DNA of 64,000 nucleotides from Celeribacter sp. PS-C1 (GTDB lineage: Bacteria; Pseudomonadota; Alphaproteobacteria; Rhodobacterales; Rhodobacteraceae). The translations under genes were made by a program, and so were the position numbers. Positions 7,107 through 17,044 of the stretch are shown here, piece by piece. The notes beneath the pieces were generated by a model. It saw nothing but the letters and a program-made list of their open reading frames with translations. It was not told the DNA's origin and searched no databases. The DNA lies in NCBI RefSeq assembly GCF_019429625.1, contig NZ_JAHXRW010000003.1, forward strand, positions 186,001-250,000, in the 5' to 3' direction. The stretch's first letter is position 1, and the number at the start of each line of letters is the position of its first letter.

Positions 7107-9854
7107 GTGAGCGATACACCCGAAACCCCTGAAAACGAACAAGAAAATCCGCGTCATCCGATGGCTTGGGATGGCCCCAAGATCTCCATCACGCAGGAGA
7201 TGAAAACCTCCTACCTCGATTACGCCATGTCCGTGATCGTGTCCCGCGCGATCCCCGATCTGCGCGACGGGCTAAAGCCGGTGCACCGCCGCATTCTTTT
7301 TGCGATGCAAGAAGGCGGCTACACCCACGACAAACCCTACCGCAAATCCGCGAAATCCGTGGGCGACGTGATGGGCAGCTATCACCCGCATGGCGACTCT
7401 GCGATCTATGACGCGCTCGTTCGGATGGCGCAGCCATTTTCGATGTCTTTGATGTTGATCGACGGTCAGGGCAACTTTGGCTCGATGGATGGCGATCCGC
7501 CTGCGGCAATGCGCTATACGGAATCGCGTCTGGCCAAGGCGGCGCGCGCGCTCTTGGACGATCTCGACAAGGACACCGTCAATTTCCAAGACAACTACGA
7601 CGGCAAGGAACGCGAACCCACCGTTTTGCCCGCCAAATTCCCGAACATGCTGGTCAACGGCGCGGGCGGGATCGCGGTCGGTATGGCGACGAACATTCCG
7701 CCGCACAACTTGGGCGAGGTCGTGGACGCGACGCTGGCGCTCATTGAGAACCCGGACGTATCGACCGAACGGTTGATGGAAATCATTCCGGGGCCGGACT
7801 TCCCCACAGGCGCGACCATTCTCGGGCGCTCTGGCATTCGCAAAGCCTATCTGGAAAGCCGCGGCTCCGTGGTGATGCGCGCCAAGACCAAGATCGAGGA
7901 AATCCGCAAAGACCGCTACGCCATCATCGTCGAGGAAATCCCCTATCAGGTGAACAAATCCACGATGATCGAGAAGATCGCGGAGCTGGTGCGCGAGAAA
8001 CGCGTCGAGGGCATCGCGCATATCCAGGACGAATCCGACCGCAACGGTGTGCGTGTCGTGGTCGAGCTGAAACGTGACGCGACCGCCGAAGTCGTGTTGA
8101 ACCAGCTCTTCCGCTTCACCCCGCTTCAGACCTCTTTCGGCTGCAACATGCTGGCTTTGAACGGTGGTCGACCGGAGCAGCTGACGCTGCGCGACTTCCT
8201 TGAGCATTTCATCACCTTCCGCGAGGAAGTGGTGGCGCGTCGCACGGCGTTTGAGCTGCGCAAGGCACGTGACCGGGCGCATATCCTCTGTGGTCTGGCC
8301 GTGGCTGTGTCCAACGTGGACGAAGTCGTTGCGACCATTCGCTCCTCTGCCGATGCCTCCGAGGCGCGGATCAAATTGATGGAGCGGCGCTGGCCGGCGC
8401 AGGAAATCTTGCCCTACATCCTGCTCATCGACGATCCGAACCACAAGGCGAACGAGGACGGCACTTATAACCTGTCCGAAGTTCAGGCCCGCGCGATCCT
8501 CGATCTGCGTCTGCAACGCCTCACGCAAATCGGTGTCAAAGAAGTCACCGACGAGCTGCAAGAGTTGGCCGCCAAGATTAAGGAATTCCTCGAAATTCTC
8601 GCCTCCCGCGAGCGGATCATGGAGATCATTTCTAACGAATTGATCGACGTGAAAGCGCAATTTGCCGTGCCGCGTCGCACCGAGATTGTCGACTGGTCCG
8701 GCGATATGGACGACGAGGATCTGATCGAGAAAGAGGACATGGTGGTGACCGTGACTCAGTCCGGTTGGGCCAAACGTACGCCTCTGGCCGACTACCGCGC
8801 GCAAAAACGCGGCGGCAAGGGCCTGTCGGGCATGTCGACCAAGGATGAGGATGTGATCACGACCTTGTTCGTGGCGAACACCCACACCCAGCTTTTGGTC
8901 TTCACCGACGACGGCATGGCCTACAAGATGAAGACTTGGCGCCTGCCCCAAGGTGGCCGGACAGCGAAGGGCAAACCGCTCTTGCAAATCCTGCCGATCC
9001 CGCAGGGTGTTTCCATCGCGGCGATCCTGCCGGTGGACCGTGACGAGAAGGATTGGGACGATCTCCAGATCGTTTTCGCCACCTCGAAAGGCTCGGTTCG
9101 CCGCAACCGCCTGTCGGATTTCACCAACGTGAAGTCGAACGGTAAAATTGCGATGAAATTCGAGGGCGAAGACGAAGGCACCCGCCTGATCAATGCCCGG
9201 ATTTGCGATGAAAATGATGACGTTATGCTCGTCACTTCAAGTGGTCGCGCGATCCGTTTCCCCGTGCCTGACGTACGTGTGTTCAACTCGCGCTCGTCCA
9301 CCGGTGTGCGTGGCATCAAGCTTGTGAATGAAGGCGACGAAGTCGTCTCCATGTCCGTGATCCGCCATTTCGAGGCGGAAAGCTTTGAGCGCCAAGCCTA
9401 TCTCAAAATGCGCCGCCAACAGGTCGGCGCGGATGAGGCCGAGGCCACCGATGAGGACGAAGAAGTCGCAGAAGGCTCGATCTCGATGGAGCGCTTCGAG
9501 GAAATGAAAGCCGCCGAGGAGCTTTTGGTGACCATCACAAAGGGCGGCATCGGCAAGCTGTCCTCCTCGCATGATTACCCGGTCCGTGGCCGTGGCGGTC
9601 AGGGTGTGACCGCGATGGAAAAAACCATGCGCGGCGGTCCGATTGTGGCCTGCTTCCCGGTCGGACTTGAGGACCAGATCATGCTCGCCACCTCGAAAGG
9701 CCAGTCGATCCGCTGCCCTGTGGATGGCATCTCCTTCCGCTCGCGTGGCGCGGGTGGCGTGAAGGTGTTCAACACCGGCAAGGGTGAAGAGGTGGTCTCC
9801 GTCGCTTGGATCGCTGAAAGCGAAGACGAAGACACGGAAACGCCTGAGAATTGA
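7107..9854 (+). CDS. gyrA: DNA gyrase subunit A
   Basis: The 915-residue subunit that cuts and rejoins DNA during negative supercoiling. The winged-helix/tower domain starts with the typical [25 protein letters not shown]. The active-site tyrosine is Y137 in AAMRYTESR. The quinolone-determining region has Ser98 and Asp102 ([10 protein letters not shown]), the residues of a drug-sensitive enzyme. The C-terminal beta-pinwheel contains the GyrA box QKRGGKG. I prefer the GTG at 7107 (peptide [10 protein letters not shown]), which resembles the start of related proteins; another GTG at 7050 would add 19 residues. The gene stands alone, with a strong terminator after it. Confidence 0.96.
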   Translation: MSDTPETPENEQENPRHPMAWDGPKISITQEMKTSYLDYAMSVIVSRAIPDLRDGLKPVHRRILFAMQEGGYTHDKPYRKSAKSVGDVMGSYHPHGDSAIYDALVRMAQPFSMSLMLIDGQGNFGSMDGDPPAAMRYTESRLAKAARALLDDLDKDTVNFQDNYDGKEREPTVLPAKFPNMLVNGAGGIAVGMATNIPPHNLGEVVDATLALIENPDVSTERLMEIIPGPDFPTGATILGRSGIRKAYLESRGSVVMRAKTKIEEIRKDRYAIIVEEIPYQVNKSTMIEKIAELVREKRVEGIAHIQDESDRNGVRVVVELKRDATAEVVLNQLFRFTPLQTSFGCNMLALNGGRPEQLTLRDFLEHFITFREEVVARRTAFELRKARDRAHILCGLAVAVSNVDEVVATIRSSADASEARIKLMERRWPAQEILPYILLIDDPNHKANEDGTYNLSEVQARAILDLRLQRLTQIGVKEVTDELQELAAKIKEFLEILASRERIMEIISNELIDVKAQFAVPRRTEIVDWSGDMDDEDLIEKEDMVVTVTQSGWAKRTPLADYRAQKRGGKGLSGMSTKDEDVITTLFVANTHTQLLVFTDDGMAYKMKTWRLPQGGRTAKGKPLLQILPIPQGVSIAAILPVDRDEKDWDDLQIVFATSKGSVRRNRLSDFTNVKSNGKIAMKFEGEDEGTRLINARICDENDDVMLVTSSGRAIRFPVPDVRVFNSRSSTGVRGIKLVNEGDEVVSMSVIRHFEAESFERQAYLKMRRQQVGADEAEATDEDEEVAEGSISMERFEEMKAAEELLVTITKGGIGKLSSSHDYPVRGRGGQGVTAMEKTMRGGPIVACFPVGLEDQIMLATSKGQSIRCPVDGISFRSRGAGGVKVFNTGKGEEVVSVAWIAESEDEDTETPEN

Positions 9855-9872
9855 TCGAGAAAACTGATAGAG

Positions 9873-9902
9873 AAAGGCCCGCACCAAGCGGGCCTTTTTT
9901 TG
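9873..9902 (+). terminator. Rho-independent terminator of gyrA
   Basis: Stem AAAGGCCCGC/GCGGGCCTTT (9873-9882 and 9888-9897) with a five-base loop and a continuous T run, 19 bases after the gyrA stop. Confidence 0.95.
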
Positions 9903-10023
9903 TGAACCGGCGCGGCTAAAGACAACAGTTTCGAAACAATCATTTCGACTGAGAAATAAACGTGCCCCTCTAGCAGAAGATCGCAATCGGCCAAAAATTG
10001 CTCAAAATGCGCCACCATTGTCA

Positions 10024-10101
10024 CATTTTCGTGCGTATTACCAAAAAGACACAAGCGGAATATCTTCTCGGCCGCCCCTCCCGAAAACCGTCATTTTCGT
10101 G
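10024..10101. promoter_or_regulatory. Two copies of a porin-upstream motif (CACGAAAATG)
   Basis: The word CACGAAAATG occurs on the minus strand at 10024-10033 and again at 10092-10101, at -122 and -54 relative to the first porin start. The upper copy extends to GCACGAAAATGTGA (10021-10034), and the same 14 bases occur on the plus strand at 11537-11550 upstream of the second porin. It is a candidate operator shared by the pair; the protein that would bind it is unknown. Confidence 0.5.
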
Positions 10102-10145
10102 TATTGTTTCCTCAGTGGAATAAAACGTACACAAGGAATTCGGTT

Positions 10146-11057
10146 ATGATTAAGACTTCCCTTCTCGCGATCACCGGCGCCACCGTTGCGCTCGCCGGCG
10201 CGGCCCAAGCCCAAGAAATCACTTACGGCTCCGCCGACCTGTCTTACTACAGCGTCGAAGATGCCGACGTGCTGCGCCTGCAGGGCGACGTTGATTATAT
10301 GATCAACAGGTTCTCCTTCACCGGCACGGCGAAGGCGGTCGATTACGACGGCATCGACCTCTACACGCTCAACGGCACCATTGGCTATGAAATCACCCCC
10401 GGCTTCACCGGCTATGTGAAACTCGGTGCGTTTGATTTCCCCTACGGTGACACCGAATACACCTACGGTCTGGGTGTGGATTACATCGGCAACGCATTCG
10501 GCGTGGCATTCGAATATACCACCGTCGATGATGCCGATTTTGAAACCTACAACCTGAACGGTTACTACGCCTTCGGTGCCTCCACGGTGTTCGGCTCCGC
10601 AAGCTCCCTCGACGGAGAGTTCAGCATCTATGGTCTCGGTTATGACTACGACGCCGGCATGTTCGGCGCGTCGGTCTCCACCTCCTTCACCGAAGATGGC
10701 TTCGACTACGGCTTCACCAGCATTGCCGGTCGCTATGACTTCGGCCAATTCGGTGTGAAAGCCAATGTGTTGACCGTCAATGACGACATGTTCGACGACG
10801 GCTTCTTCGGTATCGCAGGCACCTATGCCGTTAACGACGCCGTGTCGATCGAAATCGGCTACGACACTTCCTTTGGTGACGTCGTCGACATGGATATTTT
10901 CTCCCTCTCCGTGACGTACGAAATGGGTGGCGAGCGCGCGCGCGTGACCGACCGCGTCAGCGATCTCTTCGACAAATCCCGCAGCAACATCTTTAATATT
11001 GAAGCGTTCGACATCTACGAGCCGATCTACGGCCCGGGCGTGTTCGGACCGTTCTAA
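10146..11057 (+). CDS. Outer-membrane porin-like beta-barrel, paralogue 1
   Basis: A 303-residue protein with a signal peptide of about 22 residues (MIKTSLLAITGATVALAG, cut after AQA). The mature part is very acidic, rich in Tyr, Gly and Phe, and alternates polar and apolar residues in short strands separated by GD/DD turns, as in an outer-membrane barrel of about a dozen strands. After the last strand-like segment (LSVTYEMGG) a tail with ERARVTDRVSDLF follows; the second porin has the same kind of tail. The start has AAGGA in front. It probably admits small solutes; substrate unknown. It has its own terminator. Confidence 0.8.
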   Translation: MIKTSLLAITGATVALAGAAQAQEITYGSADLSYYSVEDADVLRLQGDVDYMINRFSFTGTAKAVDYDGIDLYTLNGTIGYEITPGFTGYVKLGAFDFPYGDTEYTYGLGVDYIGNAFGVAFEYTTVDDADFETYNLNGYYAFGASTVFGSASSLDGEFSIYGLGYDYDAGMFGASVSTSFTEDGFDYGFTSIAGRYDFGQFGVKANVLTVNDDMFDDGFFGIAGTYAVNDAVSIEIGYDTSFGDVVDMDIFSLSVTYEMGGERARVTDRVSDLFDKSRSNIFNIEAFDIYEPIYGPGVFGPF

Positions 11058-11080
11058 CCCTGCAGGATTAAAAACGTAGG

Positions 11081-11112
11081 AAAGGTCCGCCCCTTGGGGC
11101 GGGCCTTTTTCG
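11081..11112 (+). terminator. Rho-independent terminator of porin 1
   Basis: A long GC stem (about AAGGTCCGCCCC/GGGGCGGGCCTT, with one G-U pair) is followed by TTTTTCGTTT, 24 bases after the stop. Confidence 0.93.
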
Positions 11113-11853
11113 TTTCGAATTGCGAGAGTTTCGCTACGTCCACCTGAGGGGCGTGCGTGCAATTCTCAGCTCATTTCCGCGCGTATATCCCGCTTGAGCA
11201 GAAGACCACCTGAGAGAAGAAGCACATCGCGCGCTGGCGCACGCATAGCCACATAGTATCCCGAAACACACCTTTTCCCTGAGAATTCCCCTCGCTCGAG
11301 AGACAAAAAATCACCGCAAAGAGGCGTATGCCGGAGACCGCTTCGGCACAATCAAACGGATTTTTTCCAGCCCTCCATAAGATCAGATCGACCGCAACCA
11401 ACTGTTTTACATAATTTTAAAGGAAAATCTGCGACTCACGTGAAGAAACCAGACTCGCCCGTCCCTCCTTCACCACCATGACTCCCCCTGCCAGATGCGG
11501 AGCCTCCGAACAGCCTCACATAATGTGTGCGCAAAAGCACGAAAATGTGATCATTTCGTTGCCAAAATATTACACCCGATTTTTTCCGCGCATCTTTTTT
11601 GAACTTCTGTGCGCATTTGGATCGCATCCGGCGCGCTGCCGCCCTATCTGACGGCTGCGGTTGGACGCAGGACTTTGGACTGCACATCCCACCACTCGCG
11701 CTTTTAGCGCCCACATAGTTGGAGCATGAGAGCGCGAACAGACGATTGCACGAGGTAAGCGCGTCGTCTGGTTGCATTACAACCGGGCGAAACGGCTTTG
11801 CTCGAGTAGACCCATTAGAAAATCTCGCCATCAAGGCGAGTGAAGGAAGACTT
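11113..11853 (+). other. 741-bp leader region of the second porin gene
   Basis: No gene is supported here; short open frames on the minus strand lack ribosome sites and family character. The region holds a copy of the porin motif GCACGAAAATGTGA at 11537-11550, a short dyad CACATAATGTG at 11517-11527, and a hairpin next to the ribosome site at 11824-11840. An inverted pair GAATTGC/GCAATTC lies near 11117-11164. A long 5' untranslated region is possible. Confidence 0.55.
11824..11840 (+). promoter_or_regulatory. Hairpin directly upstream of the porin 2 ribosome site
   Basis: CTCGCC and GGCGAG pair perfectly around the loop ATCAA; the Shine-Dalgarno GGAAG begins a few bases later, before the ATG at 11854. 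In the mRNA it could protect the 5' end or shape ribosome access. Confidence 0.4.
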
Positions 11854-12720
11854 ATGAAACACCTCATGATCACGACCGCTCTGGTCTGTGCAGCATCCGG
11901 CGCCGCTTTCGCAGACGGCCTGACCTACGGCTCCGTTGAAGGCACCTATTACGACATCGAAGACGTCGATTTCCAAACGCTCACCGGCAGCGCCGACTAT
12001 GTGACCGGCAACCTGTCCTTCACCGGCAACGCTGGCTACCTCACCGTTGAAGACATCGACGTTTACGCCCTCGGCTTCACCGCTGGCTACGCAATCACGC
12101 CGGGCTTCACCGTTTACGCCGCCATCGACTATATTGATGTCGACAGCAATTTCCTCGATGGCGACGACACCGCCTACGGCCTCGGCGTTGAGTACCAAGC
12201 CGCCGACTTCGGCGTCGCCCTCGACTACCGTACCTGGGACGACGCAGGCAACGACGTACTGACCCTCGGTGGTTTCTACGAGTTCGGCGCCTCCACCGCC
12301 TATGCCGCCTACTCTGACGATGAAGTCTTCGAAACCTACATGCTCGGCTACACCTACGAAGCTGACACCTGGGACGTTGATGTTGCGACCACCTGGGCCG
12401 AAGATTTCGACGACGGCATGACCGCGATCGCAACCTCTTACGACCTGAACGACGCCTTCACGCTCGGCGTGTCCTTGGTGACCGACAACGAAGATTTCGG
12501 TGACTACGGCATCGCGACCTTCGGTGGCTCCTACAACTTCACCGACACTGTGTCGCTCGAAGCCAACTACGTGACCGGCTTCGGTTACGACGATGACGCA
12601 GACGGTTTCGGTCTCGCCCTGAAATGGGAAACCGGTGCTCGTCGCGTGCGCGTGCTGGATCAAATCGACCACCTGGCCGAAGATACCACCCCGCTCTACG
12701 ATCTGCTGGATCTGCAATAA
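11854..12720 (+). CDS. Outer-membrane porin-like beta-barrel, paralogue 2
   Basis: A 288-residue paralogue of the preceding porin. The signal peptide is MKHLMITTALVCAASGAAFA, cut before DGL. Shared landmarks are LTYGSVEGTYYDIEDVD versus ITYGSADLSYYSVEDAD, the GYAITPGFT strand, GLGVEYQA, and an end with ARRVRVLDQIDHL corresponding to ERARVTDRVSDLF. The protein is strikingly acidic. The ATG at 11854 follows GAAGGAAG. It is probably a general or slightly selective outer-membrane channel. The pair looks like a tandem duplication with separate promoters and terminators, so the two can be expressed under different conditions. Confidence 0.8.
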   Translation: MKHLMITTALVCAASGAAFADGLTYGSVEGTYYDIEDVDFQTLTGSADYVTGNLSFTGNAGYLTVEDIDVYALGFTAGYAITPGFTVYAAIDYIDVDSNFLDGDDTAYGLGVEYQAADFGVALDYRTWDDAGNDVLTLGGFYEFGASTAYAAYSDDEVFETYMLGYTYEADTWDVDVATTWAEDFDDGMTAIATSYDLNDAFTLGVSLVTDNEDFGDYGIATFGGSYNFTDTVSLEANYVTGFGYDDDADGFGLALKWETGARRVRVLDQIDHLAEDTTPLYDLLDLQ

Positions 12721-12756
12721 TCCCGCATTTCCCTCAAGACTATCAGGCATGAAAAG

Positions 12757-12787
12757 AAAAGGTCCCGCATTTTGCGGGGCCTTTTTG
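12757..12787 (+). terminator. Rho-independent terminator of porin 2
   Basis: AAGGTCCCGCA and TGCGGGGCCTT pair around a short T loop (one G-U), with TTTTTGC following, about 40 bases after the stop. Confidence 0.92.
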
Positions 12788-12904
12788 CATGCGGGAGTGC
12801 TTGGATGCCCTTTCCACCACCACGAGCGCCAGTCAAAGATGCAGTCCTTTTACCAACCGCCTAAGTGAGCCCCACTGTTCTAAAGGATCTTACATTCTGC
12901 TGAC

Positions 12905-12930
12905 ACTAAAAGACCCGACGCGTCGGGCCC
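12905..12930 (-). terminator. Terminator of the DoxX-like gene
   Basis: The perfect palindrome CCCGACGCGTCGGG (12914-12927) is followed on the minus strand by TCTTTTAG. It lies about 40 bases after the stop of the minus-strand membrane protein gene. Confidence 0.6.
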
Positions 12931-12968
12931 TTGAGTCTGCATGCCGGATCCAGTCCGGGTCTGGCTTT

Positions 12969-13409
12969 TCAAGCCAAGCTTGGTCGCCTGCTGCGCAGGA
13001 TCGAGAGCTTACCGCCACCGAAAACAATGACAGGAATGGCAAAGAGCAGAATAATTAAAACATGCACAGCTTCATGGGTGATCATCGTCGGCTCGTGCGA
13101 GACCGCGAAATGAAAAACGCCGACAAGAGCCGCGGCGAACAGCGCGATGATCCGAGTGTGAATGCCCAAGATGAGCCATGCCCCGATCAGAACAAACAAC
13201 ATCGCCACAATAAGGTCGCGGATATCGCTCAGGTGCAAAAGAAAGACTGACGGGCGACTGTCAAAGGAGGTGGCATAGGCTTGCATTGGCTCAGACAGGC
13301 GCAGGGTGAGTGTCACTGGATGAAGGAGGAGCGTGTACGCAAGCGCCAGACGCAACCCTAAGCAGCAGACGTCCGTCAGGCGTTGGGTCAAAGTTTGGTA
13401 TGAGCTCAT
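12969..13409 (-). CDS. DoxX-like four-helix membrane protein
   Basis: A 146-residue protein with four hydrophobic helices. The order (GLRLALAYTLLLHP, a second helix after an extracytoplasmic loop, LILGIHTRIIALFAAALV, HVLIILLFAIPVI) and the closing GGGKLSIL resemble the DoxX/DoxD-like fold. That is a topology-level assignment; the biochemical role of most DoxX proteins is not known. The ATG at 13409 is preceded by GAGG; the longer frame to 13454 is less likely. It lies downstream of the LysR gene on the same strand with a 185-base gap, so it may be a separate unit. Confidence 0.6.
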   Translation of the reverse strand: MSSYQTLTQRLTDVCCLGLRLALAYTLLLHPVTLTLRLSEPMQAYATSFDSRPSVFLLHLSDIRDLIVAMLFVLIGAWLILGIHTRIIALFAAALVGVFHFAVSHEPTMITHEAVHVLIILLFAIPVIVFGGGKLSILRSRRPSLA

Positions 13410-13594
13410 GATCTGCCTCGAGTTTTTTATGGTCTTTCTACGACCATGAAACAATCATGCGATATTACCTATAGTTGTTTTGAAATTACGGATTTGCAAA
13501 AATACAGAAGGCCGCGCATCGCATTTCGCTATTGCCCTACGTGCCTTTCCTTTCCGGCATGAACACGGCAATTGACCACACAATCGCGGCGGGA

Positions 13595-14443
13595 TCAGCC
13601 CGCCTCGCGTGGCTGTCCCCAGGGTGATTTGGCGAAACTCTCGATGATAAATTTTGTTACCGCAGTCAGCGCCGGATCACCCCGGCGACTTTCATGATAG
13701 CTCATGAAAATATCTACATTGCTATAGCTATCCTCAATCGCTTCAAACTCTTCCAAGTCCTGAGCCGCAACCACCGGAACAAAGCCTCCAATGCGCGCTG
13801 AGGCCATCACCTCATGCAATTGCCCCAATGTATCCACCTCAATCCTTGGTGGCCCGCCAAAATATTGCTCGCATTTTTGCATGATTGGAAAATCAGCATA
13901 CTCAGACGGCAACCCCACCCAATCGCTGCTCTCTACAGACTCTTTAGGGGCATAAGCCTCTAGAGCGAAGACGCCAATTTTACGAGACACGACCCGACCG
14001 CTTTCGGGCGGAACTGCCGCAATGATAATGTCGTGTCCGGATAAGGTCGTGATCAGCGCACGATTGGAGAAGATAAGCCGAATGTTGGCAAGCTCAGTCG
14101 CATAATGCTTCATGTTCGGCGTCAGGATGTGACGCAACATCATTGGAGAACAGGCAATGCGAATCTCACTGCTTTTCATTCCAGCGCGCATACGCAAACG
14201 GTTCTTTTCTGCGCGAACACCCTCCCAGAAGGCATCGGAGACCTCGATCAGCGCGCGCATTTCGGGGTTTGGCCCCCAGCCCTTGGACGTCTTGATCACC
14301 GGGTTCATGCCCAGCTCATCCGACAAACGTTCCATCCGTCGCGAAACAGTCGCCGGGTTTGTGCCAAGCATGCGCGCCGCAGCTGCCATCGTCCCATACT
14401 TATCGATCGCCAACAGAATGTGCAGATCGTCCCAGCGCTCCAT
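13595..14443 (-). CDS. LysR-family transcriptional regulator
   Basis: A 282-residue regulator. The N-terminal winged helix-turn-helix (residues 1-60: DDLHILLAIDKYGTMAAAA, then NPATVSRRMERL) has the LysR order. The rest would be the effector-binding domain, with a central segment from about residue 90. It is slightly short for the family. The DNA around it is a little poorer in GC than its neighbours and the effector domain is diverged, so no ligand can be proposed. It is divergent from trmFO across 349 bases; a target gene is not evident, though the DoxX-like gene downstream is a candidate. Confidence 0.85.
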   Translation of the reverse strand: MERWDDLHILLAIDKYGTMAAAARMLGTNPATVSRRMERLSDELGMNPVIKTSKGWGPNPEMRALIEVSDAFWEGVRAEKNRLRMRAGMKSSEIRIACSPMMLRHILTPNMKHYATELANIRLIFSNRALITTLSGHDIIIAAVPPESGRVVSRKIGVFALEAYAPKESVESSDWVGLPSEYADFPIMQKCEQYFGGPPRIEVDTLGQLHEVMASARIGGFVPVVAAQDLEEFEAIEDSYSNVDIFMSYHESRRGDPALTAVTKFIIESFAKSPWGQPREAG

Positions 14444-14792
14444 GTCGCCACCTTCCTCCCCAAGAGGGGGCCTGTTTGGTTAAGACCATGAAAACTTGTG
14501 ACAAGACATTTGCCCCAAAACCTGAGTAACGCCTCAAGGAAGCCAGGTGTGGGTCCGGTAAACGCCAGCATTAACGAGTTCAAAGAGGCATGCTGCCCCC
14601 CAATGAGACAGCGACGCGAGCGAATCCGAAAAACTTTGCGCTGTGACACGTAATGGAGAAATGTGCATCAGCGCAACGGAGTCTCCACAAAAAACGCACC
14701 ATCCCGTACCGCACGCGAGATCATCAGTCCTCTTGCACCAAAACGCGAGTTCCCCCTTTCCTCCTCGCCCGACAAAAGCTACATCCCGGCAC
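14444..14792. other. 349-bp divergent intergenic region (LysR / trmFO)
   Basis: No gene is seen. LysR regulators often bind next to their own promoter, so the stretch just right of 14443 is a likely autoregulatory site, but I could not pick out a convincing T-N11-A dyad. The part before 14793 should hold the trmFO promoter; no clear ribosome site is present. Confidence 0.4.
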
Positions 14793-16139
14793 ATGACAGA
14801 GAAAACACTTCACATCGTCGGTGGCGGCATGGCAGGCTCCGAAGCCGCCTGGCAGGCCGCCAATCTGGGCCTCAACGTCGTGCTGCATGAGATGCGGCCC
14901 GAGGTCGAAACCTTTGCGCATCAAAGCGGAAAATTCGGCGAGATGGTGTGCTCCAACTCCTTCCGCTCGGATGATGACGAACAGAACGCCGTGGGTCTCC
15001 TGCATTGGGAAATGCGGGCCGCCAACGGTTTGATCATGGCGACGGCGGACAAGCATAAACTGCCTGCGGGCGGTGCTTTGGCGGTGGATCGCGAGGCCTT
15101 CGCCGATCACGTCACCGCCACGCTCGAGGCGCATCCGAACATCTCCGTCGACTATGGCGAAATCACCGAGCTGCCGTCCGAGGGCATGTGGATTTTCGCC
15201 ACCGGCCCGCTGACCTCTCCGGCACTTGGCGAGGCCATCGCGAAGGAAACCGGCGCCGACCGGCTGGCGTTTTTCGACGCCATCGCGCCGATTGTCTATG
15301 CCGAGAGCGTCAATATGGACGTCGCCTGGCTGCAAAGCCGCTACGACAAGGGCGAGACCGAGGAAGAGCAGAAAGCCTACCTCAACTGCCCGATGACCAA
15401 GGACCAATACGAGGCCTTCATCGACGCGCTTTTGGCCGCCGACAAGACCGAGTTTCACGAGGGCGAAACCGCGAAATATTTCGACGGTTGCCTGCCGATT
15501 GAGGTCATGGCCGAACGCGGCCGCGAAACCCTGCGCCACGGGCCGATGAAACCCATCGGCCTGACCAATGCGCATAAGCCAGAGGACAAGGCTTATGCGG
15601 TAGTGCAACTGCGCCGCGACAATGTATTAGGAACGCTCTATAACATCGTCGGATTTCAGACAAAAATGAAATACGGAGCGCAGACTGAGGTGTTCAAAAT
15701 GATCCCCGGTCTGGAGAACGCCTCCTTTGCCCGTCTGGGTGGCATTCACCGCAACACCTTCCTCAATTCGCCGACTCTTCTGGACGATCAGATGCGGTTG
15801 AAATCGCGGCCGAACATTCGCTTTGCCGGTCAGGTGACGGGCGTTGAGGGCTATGTCGAAAGCGCCGCGATGGGGTTGCTCGCCGGTCGCATGGCCGCTG
15901 CCGAACTGCTGGGGCGCGACCTGCCGCCGCCGCCCTTCACCACGGCGATGGGGGCTTTGATCAACCACATCACCGGCGGTGCGGAAGCCAAGACTTTTCA
16001 GCCGATGAATGTGAACTTCGGCCTCTTCCCGCCGCTGGACGGCTTGCGTGGCGGTCGCAAAGGTCGAAAAGAGCGCTACAAAGGCTATACAGATCGCGCC
16101 AAAGAAGATTTTAATCAATGGCTTGAGGGTCAATCCTAA
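14793..16139 (+). CDS. trmFO: Methylenetetrahydrofolate-tRNA (uracil-54-C5) methyltransferase TrmFO
   Basis: A 448-residue flavoenzyme that makes ribothymidine at position 54 of tRNA using methylenetetrahydrofolate. The N-terminal FAD-binding motif is [15 protein letters not shown], followed by the family sequences [10 protein letters not shown] and [10 protein letters not shown]. Conserved central parts include QLRRDN and [16 protein letters not shown], and near the end [12 protein letters not shown]. The TAA stop overlaps the ATG of gluQ by one base, so the two tRNA-modification genes form a coupled pair. Confidence 0.95.
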   Translation: MTEKTLHIVGGGMAGSEAAWQAANLGLNVVLHEMRPEVETFAHQSGKFGEMVCSNSFRSDDDEQNAVGLLHWEMRAANGLIMATADKHKLPAGGALAVDREAFADHVTATLEAHPNISVDYGEITELPSEGMWIFATGPLTSPALGEAIAKETGADRLAFFDAIAPIVYAESVNMDVAWLQSRYDKGETEEEQKAYLNCPMTKDQYEAFIDALLAADKTEFHEGETAKYFDGCLPIEVMAERGRETLRHGPMKPIGLTNAHKPEDKAYAVVQLRRDNVLGTLYNIVGFQTKMKYGAQTEVFKMIPGLENASFARLGGIHRNTFLNSPTLLDDQMRLKSRPNIRFAGQVTGVEGYVESAAMGLLAGRMAAAELLGRDLPPPPFTTAMGALINHITGGAEAKTFQPMNVNFGLFPPLDGLRGGRKGRKERYKGYTDRAKEDFNQWLEGQS

Positions 16140-16993
16140 TGACCTACGTGACCCGGTTTGCGCCCAGCCCCACGGGGCCTCTGCATCTGGGTCACGCCTT
16201 TTCCGCGCTCACCGCATACGCCCGCGCTCAAGAGCATCACGGCCAGTTTCTGCTGCGTATCGAAGACGGTGACATAAGCCGCTGTCGACCGGAATGGGAG
16301 GCGCTGATCTATGCCGATCTGCGCTGGCTTGGGATCACTTGGCCCGACCCAGTTCTGCATGTCACCGTGCGTGAAGATATTTACGCAAGTGCTCTGGAAT
16401 TGCTCGAAGAACTGGACCTCATCTACCCCTGTTCCTGCACCCGCCGCGATGTGATGAACGCGCTCTCCGCGCCGCAGGAAGGCGCACCACTCGGCCCCGA
16501 TGGTGTGATCTACCCCGGCACCTGTCGTCACCGCGAGATGAACGGCTTTCAACCCGGCGAGGCCATCCGCCTCAATATGGAGAAAGCTGTGGAGTTTCTG
16601 GGCGATGTCAGCCGTTTCTCATGGCGTGAAACCGGCCCCTATGAGACCGGAACGCATCGCCTCGACGCCGGTCAACTGATCCATGGCGTCGGTGACATCG
16701 TGCTCGCTCGCAAGGACATCGGCACCGCCGCCTATCACCTCTCCGTCGTGATTGACGATGCGGCCCAAGGCGTCACCGAAGCCGTGCGCGGCGCCGATCT
16801 GATGGAAGCCACACAGATCCACAGGCTTCTGCAGGCACTTCTCGACCTGCCAGAGATCGCCTACCACCATCACAGGCTGATCCGCGACGACGACGGCAAG
16901 CGTCTTGCCAAACGCGCGGACGCCAAGGCAATTTCGAAATTCCGCGAAGAAGGCCTCAGCCCTGAAGGGGTCAAAGCCCTGATCGGACTCTGA
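16139..16993 (+). CDS. gluQ: Glutamyl-Q tRNA(Asp) synthetase
   Basis: A 284-residue truncated relative of glutamyl-tRNA synthetase that attaches glutamate to queuosine 34 of tRNA(Asp). The catalytic core has RFAPSPTGPLHLGHAF (HIGH-type motif), a cysteine pair CSCTRRD for zinc, and the later motif GKRLAKRADAKAI (KMSKS counterpart). The anticodon-binding domain of true synthetases is absent, which separates it from gltX. It overlaps trmFO by one base. Confidence 0.93.
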   Translation: MTYVTRFAPSPTGPLHLGHAFSALTAYARAQEHHGQFLLRIEDGDISRCRPEWEALIYADLRWLGITWPDPVLHVTVREDIYASALELLEELDLIYPCSCTRRDVMNALSAPQEGAPLGPDGVIYPGTCRHREMNGFQPGEAIRLNMEKAVEFLGDVSRFSWRETGPYETGTHRLDAGQLIHGVGDIVLARKDIGTAAYHLSVVIDDAAQGVTEAVRGADLMEATQIHRLLQALLDLPEIAYHHHRLIRDDDGKRLAKRADAKAISKFREEGLSPEGVKALIGL

Positions 16994-17044
16994 CCGCCCA
17001 TAAGCCGCCATGCGTCTTCTTCTTGGCTAAAATACTCAAACCTG

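Noticed and set aside
7272-8987. 571-codon minus-strand frame inside gyrA
   Set aside because: Antisense shadow of a high-GC gene; gyrA is unmistakable on the plus strand.
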